Shown here: positions 17,168 to 26,545 of the stretch, piece by piece
Layout of the letters: each line of letters opens with the position of its first letter
Position numbering within the stretch: the first letter of the stretch is position 1
DNA from: Vibrio echinoideorum
GTDB lineage: Bacteria > Pseudomonadota > Gammaproteobacteria > Enterobacterales > Vibrionaceae
Direction of reading: 5' to 3'
DNA: 64,000 nucleotides
Assembly (NCBI RefSeq): GCF_024347455.1
Contig: NZ_AP025484.1
Location: 372,001-436,000, forward strand
Notes under the pieces: generated by a model
The model's database searches: none
What the model was told of the DNA's origin: nothing
Seen by the model: the letters and a program-made list of their open reading frames with translations, nothing else
Program-made: the position numbers and the translations under genes

Positions 17168-18175
17168 ATGAGTAATTGTAACTTCTTAAGAGCGTTAGGG
17201 ATTTTGGGAATCTATCGGTACGCCGTGACGAATCCTATGGTTAATGCGGACAGTTTGGGTATTCCGAAGTCTGTATTTAATAATTCAATGAACCTTATTC
17301 CAGTTAGTGAAGTCGACAAATGGTTTGGCTTGTTGGAATTACAAACCAATGATCCGGATATCATTTTGAAATTGGCTGATCGAGTTGATATTGAAAGGTT
17401 AGGCCCGTTAACTAATTGGTTTTTTTCTGGGCATGATCTTGCTTCGACGATCCGTAGAGTCAACATCGGACTTCATTGTTTGCAGTCGGGTGCTTTCTTA
17501 TACGGCGCGCAGGTAGGGACAATGATTAAATGGTGCTACGACAACCCTGCGTACTCAGAAACGGGTAAAGTGCATGACTCGATAAGAGTCGCAATTTTCA
17601 TTATGAAGATTTTACGTCGATATTTAGGTGATGATTTTAAACCCGTAGCGGTTTCAATTGCAGGTCGTCGAGAGAACGTTGACCTCTACCATGAATATTT
17701 CGGCTGTACGATTCAATGGGGGCAGCCTCGCACAGAAGTTTGGATCCCTAGTGAGTCGAGGTTATCCATCAATCAATCACCATCGAATAGTAAAACAAAT
17801 CTCGCGATGAACTTTCATGACTTGGATAACTATCTCAACATGCCCGACGCAGAGGACGAGCACAAGGTGACCTACGAGATGATTAATTACAGCCGTCATT
17901 TCGGGTTGCCAACTCTACATAAAGTCTCCAGCTTGCTAGGATTGTCGGAGCAGCAATTCCAACGAAAACTGCATAAAGCTGGCGTTAATTTCTCAACAAT
18001 TATGGGTTATGCGTTGAGTAATGTTGTCGTTGAATTGTTGATGTATTCAGTACCGATAGATGAAATTGCGAAGAGGTTAGGTTACACCAACGTCGCGAGC
18101 TTCAATCGAATGTTTAAAAAACACCGAGGCTTAACGCCAAAGCAATATATTGAGCGTTTTGATAGTGAGTGCTGA
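17168..18175 (+). CDS. AraC-family transcriptional regulator
   Basis: A 335-residue regulator. The N-terminal 200 residues resemble the arabinose-binding-like domain of the OruR/ArgR-type AraC group. The C-terminal domain has the two helix-turn-helix units (LHKVSSLLGLSEQQFQRKLHKAG and PIDEIAKRLGYTNVASFNRMFKKHRGLTPKQY), the second matching the AraC signature. The ATG at 17168 follows an AAAGG ribosome site. It is divergent from the membrane-fusion operon and converges on the urea transporter with an 8-bp gap. The membrane-fusion pair is its most likely target, by position only. Confidence 0.9.
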   Translation: MSNCNFLRALGILGIYRYAVTNPMVNADSLGIPKSVFNNSMNLIPVSEVDKWFGLLELQTNDPDIILKLADRVDIERLGPLTNWFFSGHDLASTIRRVNIGLHCLQSGAFLYGAQVGTMIKWCYDNPAYSETGKVHDSIRVAIFIMKILRRYLGDDFKPVAVSIAGRRENVDLYHEYFGCTIQWGQPRTEVWIPSESRLSINQSPSNSKTNLAMNFHDLDNYLNMPDAEDEHKVTYEMINYSRHFGLPTLHKVSSLLGLSEQQFQRKLHKAGVNFSTIMGYALSNVVVELLMYSVPIDEIAKRLGYTNVASFNRMFKKHRGLTPKQYIERFDSEC

Positions 18176-18183
18176 TCATCACT

Positions 18184-19113
18184 TCATTCGTCTTTGGCTC
18201 GCTTTTTAAAGTGAGTGGCTAGGTAAACGATAATCCAGGTACTGAGGATAAAAGGAGCTGTCAGCGGCAGTAGTGACAACTCATGAAAGCCGAGCGTGAT
18301 GAGACAACTTAGAAGCATTCCTAATAGGATTAAGGCCCATGGGATTCGTGGATACAGTACAAGCGCAAGAGTTGCAAGGATGGCGTTGTACCCATAAAGA
18401 CCTTGGGCTACCAGTTCGTTAGAAGCACCAATCATCTTACTAAAAATGGTGCTCATTATTACTGCTAGCACAACCCAAGTGGCATGCTTTAGGTTGTTAA
18501 GCGCGATGGCGATTAAGATAACGAGCCCTGACAACGCATTTTCGATGAAGCTGACTTGGCTTATCCCTTTTAGCCATAGGGTCACTACTGACGGCAGGTT
18601 GAACCACGAGTTTGTCTCAAAACTGATTATTGGCATCAGTGTGGAGTTGGATGTAGAAAATGCCGACAGGTCGAAGATTGATTGGGTCGCATAAATAAGC
18701 CAAGACGTAATAACAAAGGCACTGGTGTAACCGCGATACTTCTTAAAGCTAAATACCACACTGGCAATGGGTACGGTAAGTAATGCACCTAATATTGTCA
18801 CTAGAGTCAACAATGGTGTGACACCAAAGAAGTTCCCGATAAATAAACCAATTAAAGCCCCATTTAGCGCATACATACCACTATCAATATCAATATCGTC
18901 AGCTGGTTTGTTGGTGTTGATAAAGGTAAAGATATAGAAGGCCAATGCATAGCTGCAACTGGCGCCAAGCAGGGTAAGGAAAGCCAGTGCAAGTGATTCA
19001 ATAGAGATAGCAAGAAACAACAGAAGTGACGTCATGATAGACGGTGTGAAATAGACTTGCCCAATACCATTGACCAAGCCTTGAAGTGGGAGAATGTCCT
19101 TATTCTTCTGCAT
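18184..19113 (-). CDS. Urea transporter
   Basis: A 309-residue membrane protein of the UT family, which forms a channel for urea. The two family repeats are recognisable: MYALNGALIGLFIGNFFG in the first half and GLYGYNAILATLALVLYPRI in the second; these N and G positions line the pore. About ten hydrophobic segments are present. No urease or other urea-using gene is in the window, so the purpose (nitrogen uptake or osmolyte exchange in a marine cell) is inferred. It converges on the AraC gene. Confidence 0.88.
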   Translation of the reverse strand: MQKNKDILPLQGLVNGIGQVYFTPSIMTSLLLFLAISIESLALAFLTLLGASCSYALAFYIFTFINTNKPADDIDIDSGMYALNGALIGLFIGNFFGVTPLLTLVTILGALLTVPIASVVFSFKKYRGYTSAFVITSWLIYATQSIFDLSAFSTSNSTLMPIISFETNSWFNLPSVVTLWLKGISQVSFIENALSGLVILIAIALNNLKHATWVVLAVIMSTIFSKMIGASNELVAQGLYGYNAILATLALVLYPRIPWALILLGMLLSCLITLGFHELSLLPLTAPFILSTWIIVYLATHFKKRAKDE

Positions 19114-19183
19114 TTTCTGACTATGTTAAATTTTTGACAAGTCAGATTGTATACAATTTTATCGCATTGACCATTATAGAATA

Positions 19184-19843
19184 CTAATTCTGATACCAAC
19201 GTTCGCCATAGGCTGCTTGGTAGTCAGGTTTATCGACAAGACCTTCCTGTTCTGGAACCGTCTCTAATGGCCCAACAACGGTGCGATAAGGCAATACGCC
19301 TGCCCAAACAGGGGTATCCATGTCGGTTTTATCATCATTAACCCCATGCTTACCAATTTTGACGGAGGCTTCTGTTAACGGTATCGCTAATAGTTCGGTC
19401 GCGGTGAGCTCTTTCTCATTACTGAGCCTGACTTCATCGGTTCTGCCCGGTGCTATTTGCTCAATGAAGATGTTCAATAAGCGATCTTTTTCTTGGTTGT
19501 CATCAATTACAGAGAAAGACCCGAATACCACCGCTGAACGGTAGTGCGCACTATGATGAAATGCAGAGCGAGCCAACACCCATCCATCAAACAAAGTGAA
19601 TGTTAGGCAGGTTGGCTCTCCCTTTTTTAGGCCTTTCAATAATCGGCTGTTTTTAGCGCCATGGATATAGACTATGTCGCCCACTCGCCATGCGAGCATT
19701 GGGATAACCATCGGACCTTGTTCACCTTGTAATGCGATGTGTGCGATTAAGCTCTCGTCGATGATTTTATGCAGCTTCTCTTGTTCAAATACGGCCTTAT
19801 GAGCCCCTTTTTTAATCGTGGTTCTTTTCGTGTTAGATAACAT
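19184..19843 (-). CDS. FMN-binding split-barrel protein, PNPOx-like
   Basis: A 219-residue cytoplasmic protein of the pyridoxamine 5'-phosphate oxidase-like family. The segment YIHGAKNSRLLKGLKKGEPTCLTFTLFDGWVLARSAFHHSAHYRSAV is typical of the subfamily found beside MocR-type regulators. It could bind FMN, but the substrate is unknown and a true vitamin B6 role is not proven. It is divergent from a MocR gene across 90 bp holding a 20-bp near-palindrome, so it is the natural target of that regulator. Since the regulator gene carries an in-frame stop, this gene may now be unregulated. Confidence 0.8.
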   Translation of the reverse strand: MLSNTKRTTIKKGAHKAVFEQEKLHKIIDESLIAHIALQGEQGPMVIPMLAWRVGDIVYIHGAKNSRLLKGLKKGEPTCLTFTLFDGWVLARSAFHHSAHYRSAVVFGSFSVIDDNQEKDRLLNIFIEQIAPGRTDEVRLSNEKELTATELLAIPLTEASVKIGKHGVNDDKTDMDTPVWAGVLPYRTVVGPLETVPEQEGLVDKPDYQAAYGERWYQN

Positions 19844-19887
19844 AATCGCTCCTTAATCATTGCCTTTTGATTAATGTAGCGATTAAC

Positions 19888-19907
19888 TGGTCTATTAAAT
19901 AGAGCCA
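19888..19907. promoter_or_regulatory. Near-palindrome between the PNPOx-like and mocR genes
   Basis: TGGTCTATTAAATAGAGCCA is palindromic except for one inner base pair on each arm and the central pairs. It sits midway in the 90-bp divergent region and is a candidate operator for the MocR protein. Confidence 0.5.
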
Positions 19908-19933
19908 CTTTTAAACACTATTTGGATCCAGTT

Positions 19934-21427
19934 ATGCAGCCTATTGATGTCGGTGACCTAAAGTTAGACGAGCAACATGACACGCGTCAAACCGCCTTAT
20001 TTCACGCGATCAGAGAGAAGATCGTTCACGATTTATGGAGTAAGGGCTGCAAGTTACCTTCAACGCGTAAGCTAGCCGTTGAGTTATCGGTGAGTCGAAA
20101 TACGGTGATTTACGCGTATGAACAACTGGTCACCGAAGGCTATATCGAGAGCAAGCAAGGTTCGGGCTTTTATGTCTCAGTTGAACAACCGGAGCACTTC
20201 CTAAGTTTGTCTCATCTGAGTAAACCTATGCCTTTGGATACACAAGTTACTCTAGACGCGCAGCCTAATACGAAAGTTAATAAAGATGCGAGTTAGTCAA
20301 GTGGCATCAGAACCGTACCTAATGACATCAATCGCAATTTTGCACCGGGTGTGCCTGACCTTGATGCATTCCCTTTTGCTAAATGGCAGAGGCTGCTGCA
20401 ACGTCACTCGACGCGTCAGAACATTGCGGGCAATCAAGATGTTCAAGGGAGTTTGGCTTTGAGAGAGGCGTTAAGTGGTTACTTGGCAAGTAGTCGTTCG
20501 GTTCGCTGTCATGCCGATAGAATTATTATCACAGCAGGTGCACAGCAAGCAATCTCAATAGGTTTAATGGCGACCTTGGGGATGGGCGATAAAATTCTTA
20601 TGGAAGAGCCTGGTTACCGACAAGTACATAAAATTGTCGATTTATTGAAGCTTGAATTAGACGGTGTAAGTGTCCGAGAGAAAGTTGGGCTCGATATTGA
20701 AAAAATTCTCGCCTGTGATGCTAAGGCTTTGTATGTCACTCCTAGTAATCAATACCCGATGGGCACAACGCTCAACACTGAGCAACGGCTTAAACTCATC
20801 GATTGGGCCAACAAACATCAATCCTGGATCATAGAGGATGACTACGACAGTGAGTTTCAGTTTGCTCATCGACCTTACACCAGCATGCAAGGCTTGGCAG
20901 GCAAGTTAGGGTTCGATGACCGAATTATCTATGTTGGCTCAATGAGCAAGGTGATGTTCAATGGCCTTCGTTTAGGCTACTTGGTGGTGCCAGCGCAATT
21001 AGTTGCTAAGTGTCTGGAGATTAAAGACGCGCTCAGTGGAGACACGGCGTCTCATACACAAGAAGCTTTGGCGGATTTTGTTCGCGAAGGCGATTTATTG
21101 CGTCATATTAGAAAGATGCGTCGTTCATACAAACTCAAGCATGAAGCGATGATAGAAGTGATTAAAAGTGAGTTTCATGACGATCTTGAAGTGATTAGTC
21201 AAGCGGCAGGGCTACATGTGACCGTGAAGTGGTATCAAGGCATATCTGAACAGGAGTGGAGTCGTAGAGCGGAGCAAGAAAATATAGTGATTCGACCGTT
21301 TGATTTTTATGAATATGGGTCGAGTACTGCGCGTGACTGGAATGCCGTGGTATTGGGTTTTGGTAACATCCGTTTAAATGATGTAAAGCCGAAGATCAAA
21401 GAGATCGCTCGGCTTTTTTACCAATAG
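19934..21427 (+). pseudogene. MocR/PdxR-type regulator interrupted by an in-frame TAG
   Basis: The gene encodes a GntR helix-turn-helix (LPSTRKLAVELSVSRNTVIYAYEQLVTEGYI) followed by an aminotransferase-like domain with the PLP region SMSKVMFNGLRLGYLVVP. The two parts are in the same frame, separated only by TAG at 20294-20296. The codons after it (SSGIRTVPNDINRNFAPGVPDLDAFPF) are a normal MocR linker and domain start, so a single base change explains the break. Intact, it would have about 497 residues. I start at the ATG at 19934; a TTG at 19922 is also in frame. Either the copy is a fresh pseudogene, or the separate HTH part (to 20293) is made alone. A sequencing error is possible. Confidence 0.8.
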
Positions 21428-21507
21428 TGTTGTGAGCTTTACCAATAATTGCTATGGGTTTAACGGTAGTTTTTGTGGTTTTACCGATATTTGTCGTCAG
21501 CTTTATC

Positions 21508-22773
21508 TTACAACTTGTCGATAGAAACCGTCGGCTTACCCAACCATTTACGCCAAGGGAGTGACAATGTCACAAAAACAATGACAGCATAAAGCATCGA
21601 CCAACTTAAGCAGATAAACACCAAAGTACAGATAACCAATGAAACCATCGCTGTGTATCTAGAAACGCCAGTGAGTAATCGGCAAGCCGCTAACATTGCG
21701 AGCAGATAAACTAAAACAAAAATACCGTTAGCGAGCTTGAGAAAGAACTCCAGATCCAAATCAGATAGTTCGCCAATTACGCACGAGATAAGCGCAATAA
21801 AGCCAATGGCTAAGGTTGGGTAAAGAGGTACGCCATGGCTGTTAAGCTTTGCCATTCGACTTTCAGGCCTGTGTTGACGAGCCTGAGCCCAAACCATACG
21901 AGACAAGCTTTGAGTGTAAAGGTTTAGGCTTGCAAAACATGCAAAGAATCCTAGGACACTGATCACCGTTTTAAATCCATTTCCAAACAGTTGCTCGGTC
22001 ACCCATGGTATTGAAGTTGCGTCAAATTCAGGAGAGCCATAAGCGCCCACTTTGATGATCACCACTGAGCACGCCCAGTAGACGATACCCGCAACAAAAC
22101 ACCCTGCAATGATCGCGATTGGAAAATCACGTTGTGGATTTTTAAATTCTTCCCCCATGTGAGCAAAGGCTTCTATCCCTACAAAGCACCAAAACATCAC
22201 CGCAAGCGCCGCTCCAATTGACCATATTGAATCTGATGTGATGGCTGGAATCTGGATGTCGGCCGGTGTAATGTCTGCTTTCCAAACGAAAGCACTGACC
22301 AACGCAAAGATCGAGAGTGCAATAATAGTTTGGAGTCGGCCAGATGACTTACTGCCCATAAGGTTAACCACAATAAGCAGTGCAACGGTAAAGAATTGAG
22401 CTCCAAGAGGCGTATCGAGTGGCGCAGGTAATAACTGTTGAGCGAAACCTCCGGCTAAGGCAATTGCGGCTGGGATTCCTACAGGAACAACACTCACGAA
22501 TAACCACGCCACGCTGGTTTCTAATCGCTCGTTGAAAGCCTGGCGAACAAAATACGCTGTGCCACCTGCATTGGGGTAACGCTTTCCCAATGCTGCAAAG
22601 GTTAGGGCGATTGGACAAATGGCGATAAACAGAATTAACCAAGCTAACAGTGATAACTGCCCTGCGATTCCTGCTGCGATAGCTGGAATCATGAATAACC
22701 CGGTACCTAACAAAGTGGTCGAGAGTTGTCCGATTCCTGAGATCAACGTGATCTCTTGTTTGAGTTGCGTCAT
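21508..22773 (-). CDS. yjeH: Amino-acid permease, YjeH-like
   Basis: A 421-residue APC-superfamily transporter with about twelve membrane segments. The N-terminus (ISGIGQLSTTLLGTGLFMIPAIAAGIAGQLSL) and the PNAGGTAYFVRQAFN block match YjeH, an exporter of methionine and branched-chain amino acids in E. coli. An Lrp/AsnC regulator is encoded divergently, 240 bp away, which fits amino-acid-responsive control. A role in export instead of uptake is taken from the E. coli protein. Confidence 0.82.
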   Translation of the reverse strand: MTQLKQEITLISGIGQLSTTLLGTGLFMIPAIAAGIAGQLSLLAWLILFIAICPIALTFAALGKRYPNAGGTAYFVRQAFNERLETSVAWLFVSVVPVGIPAAIALAGGFAQQLLPAPLDTPLGAQFFTVALLIVVNLMGSKSSGRLQTIIALSIFALVSAFVWKADITPADIQIPAITSDSIWSIGAALAVMFWCFVGIEAFAHMGEEFKNPQRDFPIAIIAGCFVAGIVYWACSVVIIKVGAYGSPEFDATSIPWVTEQLFGNGFKTVISVLGFFACFASLNLYTQSLSRMVWAQARQHRPESRMAKLNSHGVPLYPTLAIGFIALISCVIGELSDLDLEFFLKLANGIFVLVYLLAMLAACRLLTGVSRYTAMVSLVICTLVFICLSWSMLYAVIVFVTLSLPWRKWLGKPTVSIDKL

Positions 22774-23017
22774 TCGCTGTCCTTGCTGGTAGTGCGGTGT
22801 TGTCGTTACTTAAAATGGAGGTGCAGAGTGCATACTCTGCATTGTGTTTGAAAGCATACATTGTCGCTATCAATAATACAGCTAGCGAAACGTCTTAAGA
22901 CACCGTCATTTTAACGGTATTAACTCGATTGAACGTGAAAGTGTTGGCTGTTCTATCGAGGGGAATTGTGTCAAATTAGTCTCTATAAATAGAACAATAA
23001 TGGAAGTTATCGCAATC

Positions 23018-23479
23018 ATGGATAAATTTGATCGCCAAATTTTAGATATCCTCAAAATTAACGCTCGATGCTCGGTGAGCGATATTGCTAGAGATGTGAG
23101 CCTTTCTCGCTCTGCAGTCAATGCCAGAATCAAGAAATTAGAAAACGATAAGGTGATTACAGGATACTGCGCGCAGATAGCAGAACCTGATCAGCCTAAG
23201 AATGTGTGCGCTTATATTACATTGAAGTTTGATCTATCGAGCAGTGACCATAGTTGTGAGTCTTACGCGAAACGTATCCAGAGTATTGATGGTGTCCAGT
23301 GGTGCCATTCAATCAGTGGAGAGACTGATATGATGTTGTACGTTGAAGTGGAGAGCATGGAGCGTTTGAATCAAGTCCGCGATCAATTGCAAAGCTACTC
23401 AGACCTACGTCACCTCATGACGCATACAGTTTTGACTGAGTTTTTTAACAAACAGAATTCGCAAGGTCATCCATGTTAG
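23018..23479 (+). CDS. Lrp/AsnC-family transcriptional regulator
   Basis: A 153-residue regulator. The N-terminal helix-turn-helix (DRQILDILKINARCSVSDIARDVSLSRSAVNARIKKLE) and the C-terminal RAM ligand domain (HSISGETDMMLYVEVESMERLNQV) are both complete. The family start MDKFDRQIL places the first codon at 23018; the frame is also open from an ATG at 23000 that lacks a ribosome site. It is divergent from the yjeH-like permease and probably senses an amino acid and controls that exporter. The stop is followed at once by 18-bp repeats. Confidence 0.88.
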   Translation: MDKFDRQILDILKINARCSVSDIARDVSLSRSAVNARIKKLENDKVITGYCAQIAEPDQPKNVCAYITLKFDLSSSDHSCESYAKRIQSIDGVQWCHSISGETDMMLYVEVESMERLNQVRDQLQSYSDLRHLMTHTVLTEFFNKQNSQGHPC

Positions 23480-23491
23480 GTCTTATCCATT

Positions 23492-23560
23492 ATGCTAGGA
23501 ACTTTAATCTTGTTAGGATCTTTAACCTTGTTAGGGTCTTTAATCTTGGTAGGAGCCTAA
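23492..23560 (+). other. Possible 22-residue hydrophobic peptide encoded by an 18-bp repeat
   Basis: Between asnC and lysR-type genes an ATG opens a short frame made of 18-bp repeats. The product starts MLGTLILLGSLTL, continues with the same Leu-Leu-Gly-Ser unit and ends VGA. It has no charged residue and would span or insert in a membrane. Ribosome-site support is weak (TAGG 11 bases upstream). The repeat also supplies the AGGAG site of the next gene, whose first residues (MLG) echo the repeat. It may be only a by-product of the repeat. Confidence 0.3.
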
Positions 23561-23564
23561 ATTT
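23493..23564. repeat. 18-bp tandem repeat, about four copies
   Basis: Units beginning at 23493, 23511, 23529 and 23547 share TGTTAGGNTCTTTAATCT with few changes; the last is the most diverged. They fill the space between the AsnC stop and the LysR start. Confidence 0.85.
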
Positions 23565-24484
23565 TGCTCGGGAATATTAATTTAAATTTGCTGCGTTCTC
23601 TGCATGTGCTTCTTGAAGAATGTCATGTAAGCCGATCTGCTCAGCGCTTGCATATCACGCAATCGGCGGTGAGCCGTCAATTAGCTCAGCTTAGGGATTT
23701 ATGTGGCGATCCTTTGCTTGTTCGTGATGGCAACAAACTGGTTCCTACCAACCGTGCTCTGTTGCTTAAAAGCAAGCTCGATGACTTGTTGGGCGAGTTC
23801 GACCATCTATTGGATGATAAACCCTTTGAACCACAAGACTGGCAGGGTGAATTGGTGTTGTCTTCCAGCGATTATGTTGCTCAGTATATCCTTCCTGTCA
23901 TTGTCTCTGAAGTCTCCAAAGAAGCCCCGAATATTAATTTAGCTTTCCGTTTGTGGCAGCCCAATTATCTTGAAGCACTGAACGAGTTGGGTATTCACTT
24001 AGCTTCCAGCATGTTTCCCCAAAAGCCAGAGCACGTATCGAGTATTAAGCTTGGTGAAGATAAATCGGTATGCTTGATGCGCAAATCTCACCCATTAGCT
24101 CAGCAATCGATTTTGAGTGCAGAAGACATCGTTAAGTACTCACACATTAAAGTGACGGGTGGGGGAGATAAAGACAGCTACGCGGACATTGCATTAAAGA
24201 AACAAAGTCTCAAGCGCAGAGTTGCTTTGCAGGTTCCGTTTTTCTCGTCGGCAGGCACGGTGTTGATGCAAGACGATTATTTAATGATTGTGCCTGAACA
24301 TATCGCTTATAACTTGGGGCGACACCTCGATACTACTTACTTTTCTTTGCCGTTTGATACTGAAATGCATACCTATTGGTTAATGTGGCACCCCAAGTAT
24401 GACAATGACTCTGCACACAAATGGGCGCGAGAAAAGGCATTCCAAGCCATGCAAAAGTCGAGTTACAATATCAGTATGATTTAA
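23564..24484 (+). CDS. LysR-family transcriptional regulator
   Basis: A 306-residue regulator. Residues 5-65 form the LysR helix-turn-helix (LNLLRSLHVLLEECHVSRSAQRLHITQSAVSRQLAQLRDLCGDPLLVR), followed by a two-lobe effector domain. The start is a TTG at 23564 with AGGAG 8 bases upstream, and the AGGAG is part of the last 18-bp repeat. An alternative start further in would remove the conserved first helix. It follows the AsnC gene by 84 bp and may be co-transcribed. No divergent neighbour suggests a target; the effector is unknown. Confidence 0.88.
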   Translation: MLGNINLNLLRSLHVLLEECHVSRSAQRLHITQSAVSRQLAQLRDLCGDPLLVRDGNKLVPTNRALLLKSKLDDLLGEFDHLLDDKPFEPQDWQGELVLSSSDYVAQYILPVIVSEVSKEAPNINLAFRLWQPNYLEALNELGIHLASSMFPQKPEHVSSIKLGEDKSVCLMRKSHPLAQQSILSAEDIVKYSHIKVTGGGDKDSYADIALKKQSLKRRVALQVPFFSSAGTVLMQDDYLMIVPEHIAYNLGRHLDTTYFSLPFDTEMHTYWLMWHPKYDNDSAHKWAREKAFQAMQKSSYNISMI

Positions 24485-24540
24485 AATCATGCCTATGATG
24501 AAAATCTTTGATTTCAAATTATACCTGCTGCGAATTATGG

Positions 24541-24575
24541 TAAGTATTAAGTATTAAGTATTAAGTATTAAGTAA
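24541..24575. repeat. TAAGTAT tandem repeat, about five copies
   Basis: A 7-bp unit, TAAGTAT, in four perfect copies and a fifth partial one, 56 bases after the LysR stop. Confidence 0.9.
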
Positions 24576-24622
24576 TAAATGTAGAGCGTTCAGTTGGAAC
24601 GCATTGTTTTACTAGGAATGGA

Positions 24623-25240
24623 ATGATGACAGTAACAATTTGGTTTTCTTTATTAGCGATCTGCTTATTGGGTGCGATGTCTCCAGGCCCAAGCTTGGCA
24701 ATGATTGCTAAACATAGTTTGGCTGGTGGTCGCATGAATGGGCTTATCGCAGCTTGGTCACACGCTGCTGGCATTGGCATTTATGCGTTCGCAACGATTG
24801 TCGGTTTAGCGGTGTTACTTGAACAATCTCCGATGTTATTTAAGGGAATCAGCTTAGCGGGTGCCGCGTATTTACTTTATCTTGGCGTGAATGCGCTACG
24901 TTCGAAAGGTGGCGTTGCAGCGAAACTGGAAGCGGGTGAACAGATGAGCTATATGCAGTCTGCTCGTGAGGCTTTCTTGATCTCTATCTTGAGTCCAAAG
25001 ATCGCGCTGTTTTTTATTGCTTTGTTTAGCCAGTTCGTAGCTTTAGGTAATGAACTCACCAATCAAGTTATTATTGTTTCAACACCACTGATTGTTGATG
25101 GCCTTTGGTATACCTTTATCACACTGGTGTTATCTAGTCCGCTTATCGTAGAGCGTATTCGCTCGAAAGCGCAGCTTATAGATCGACTTTCAGGTGTGGT
25201 TTTGATCCTGCTGGCTGTTCGTGTTGTCTGGATGATATAG
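24623..25240 (+). CDS. LysE/RhtB-family amino-acid exporter
   Basis: A 205-residue membrane protein with six hydrophobic segments and the family start LLGAMSPGPSLAMIAKHSLAGGRMNGLIAAWSHAAGIG. Members export amino acids such as threonine, homoserine or lysine; the substrate here is unknown. A second in-frame ATG at 24626 may be used. The gene stands alone after a LysR regulator 140 bp upstream that could control it, and ends at a bidirectional terminator shared with the convergent lipoprotein gene. Confidence 0.88.
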   Translation: MMTVTIWFSLLAICLLGAMSPGPSLAMIAKHSLAGGRMNGLIAAWSHAAGIGIYAFATIVGLAVLLEQSPMLFKGISLAGAAYLLYLGVNALRSKGGVAAKLEAGEQMSYMQSAREAFLISILSPKIALFFIALFSQFVALGNELTNQVIIVSTPLIVDGLWYTFITLVLSSPLIVERIRSKAQLIDRLSGVVLILLAVRVVWMI

Positions 25241-25276
25241 CGACAGCTAACCTTATATCGAAAAATGATATTCATT

Positions 25277-25312
25277 AAAAAGGCTCACTAGACGTTATCT
25301 AGTGAGCCTTTT
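25277..25312. terminator. Bidirectional terminator
   Basis: AAAAGGCTCACTAGA and TCTAGTGAGCCTTTT form a perfect 15-bp stem with a 7-base loop and T runs on both strands. It lies between convergent genes. Confidence 0.92.
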
Positions 25313-25333
25313 GTGTATTTAATCAAAGAGCTT

Positions 25334-26497
25334 TTAACCTTCAGAGTTCAGTACAGCATCAAGCTTAGCCATTGAATCCGAAAAGTAAGGGTTGTAGGTT
25401 AGGCGAGCATGGTTTTTCCCATCTTCAATGTATCCCCACGCTGAGTACCAAACTTCACTTGTCGCGTTGCACTGCTCTTCAAAGCCTTCAGCCTGCCCAT
25501 TAGAACAGATCTTCTCACTACCATTGACTCCGTAGTACGGATTGCTAGGTGAGAACAACAAGCCCATGTGAGAACCATTTGAGATACGTTGCTCTGGAAT
25601 CTTCATGCTGTATTGAATAGCGCGAGGATCCTCGAGTGCGGATTCTCCTTGCCAAACCAACACATTGTTTGGGTTAGGCATCGACTTAGTAAAGGCCTGT
25701 TGAACGAAGTTGGTGTCAATCACACTGTCGCCTTCACTCATCATAATAAACACCGGTTTATCGAAGTGCTTATCCTGTAGATCTTCGCGAACCACTTCTG
25801 ATGTCTCGTAGTAAACGGACGCGCCGTTCATTGGTAGAGAGTTATAACGCAGTATATTGTCTTCAGGATCTTGATCAGCCCAAGTAACAAAGTAGCTTGC
25901 TAGCCCCGCGTATTGCACGGCTGATGAGCTCGGTTGAAACGCAGGAGAGAACAGTAATAACCCTGATATTTTTGGATCATTCATCGCCTGTGACGTTACG
26001 AGGTTCGCACCTGTTGAGTAGCCACCAAGCCACACGGAATCGTATTCTTGTTCTAGCAGCTTAGTATGATGAGCGACCACACCTTGCCAATCTTCCAAGC
26101 TTGGTTGCATTAAGTCGCCCACACGACTGCCATGACCGGGAAGCAATACCGTTCTCACAAGGTAACCTTGTTCTGCTAGATGCGTGGCGATGTCTTTAAA
26201 TGAGTAGGGTGAGTCACCTAATCCATGAACTAACAACACGGCCTTCCCGTTCGGGGAAGCGGGTTGATATTCTGTCGGAGAATTAAGTTGAATCTCTAGT
26301 TGCTTATTTTCGGTCATGAACACGCGGTTTTTCAGCAACCAATCTTGAGTGTCGTTCACGTATGCGTCAAAAGTCTCTTGCTGATATTCGGGCAAGTTTG
26401 GAGAGGTTTCGTAAGCGGGTTCAATGGTCTCGCTGGAGCAGCCAACGAGACCGAAAGTTGTTAAGGCAATAAGCGTAAGAATTGTCTTTCTTGGCAT
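25334..26497 (-). CDS. Lipoprotein alpha/beta hydrolase
   Basis: A 387-residue protein with a lipobox LVGC at about residues 17-20, so it is lipidated on Cys20 and held in the outer or inner membrane on the periplasmic side. The hydrolase fold is clear: the oxyanion strand VLLVHGLGDSPYSF, the nucleophile elbow GGYSTGAN (Ser), an Asp in MMSEGDSVID, and a His in NGSHMGL. It is related to monoacylglycerol lipase and carboxylesterase types. The C-terminal 80 residues are an extension with two Cys that could pair. The small membrane protein gene lies 48 bp upstream on the same strand. The substrate is unknown. Confidence 0.82.
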   Translation of the reverse strand: MPRKTILTLIALTTFGLVGCSSETIEPAYETSPNLPEYQQETFDAYVNDTQDWLLKNRVFMTENKQLEIQLNSPTEYQPASPNGKAVLLVHGLGDSPYSFKDIATHLAEQGYLVRTVLLPGHGSRVGDLMQPSLEDWQGVVAHHTKLLEQEYDSVWLGGYSTGANLVTSQAMNDPKISGLLLFSPAFQPSSSAVQYAGLASYFVTWADQDPEDNILRYNSLPMNGASVYYETSEVVREDLQDKHFDKPVFIMMSEGDSVIDTNFVQQAFTKSMPNPNNVLVWQGESALEDPRAIQYSMKIPEQRISNGSHMGLLFSPSNPYYGVNGSEKICSNGQAEGFEEQCNATSEVWYSAWGYIEDGKNHARLTYNPYFSDSMAKLDAVLNSEG

Positions 26498-26545
26498 TGT
26501 TTAATGTTGTCTCTGTCGTGTTTTGTCCTGAAGCAAAAGCTTAGA

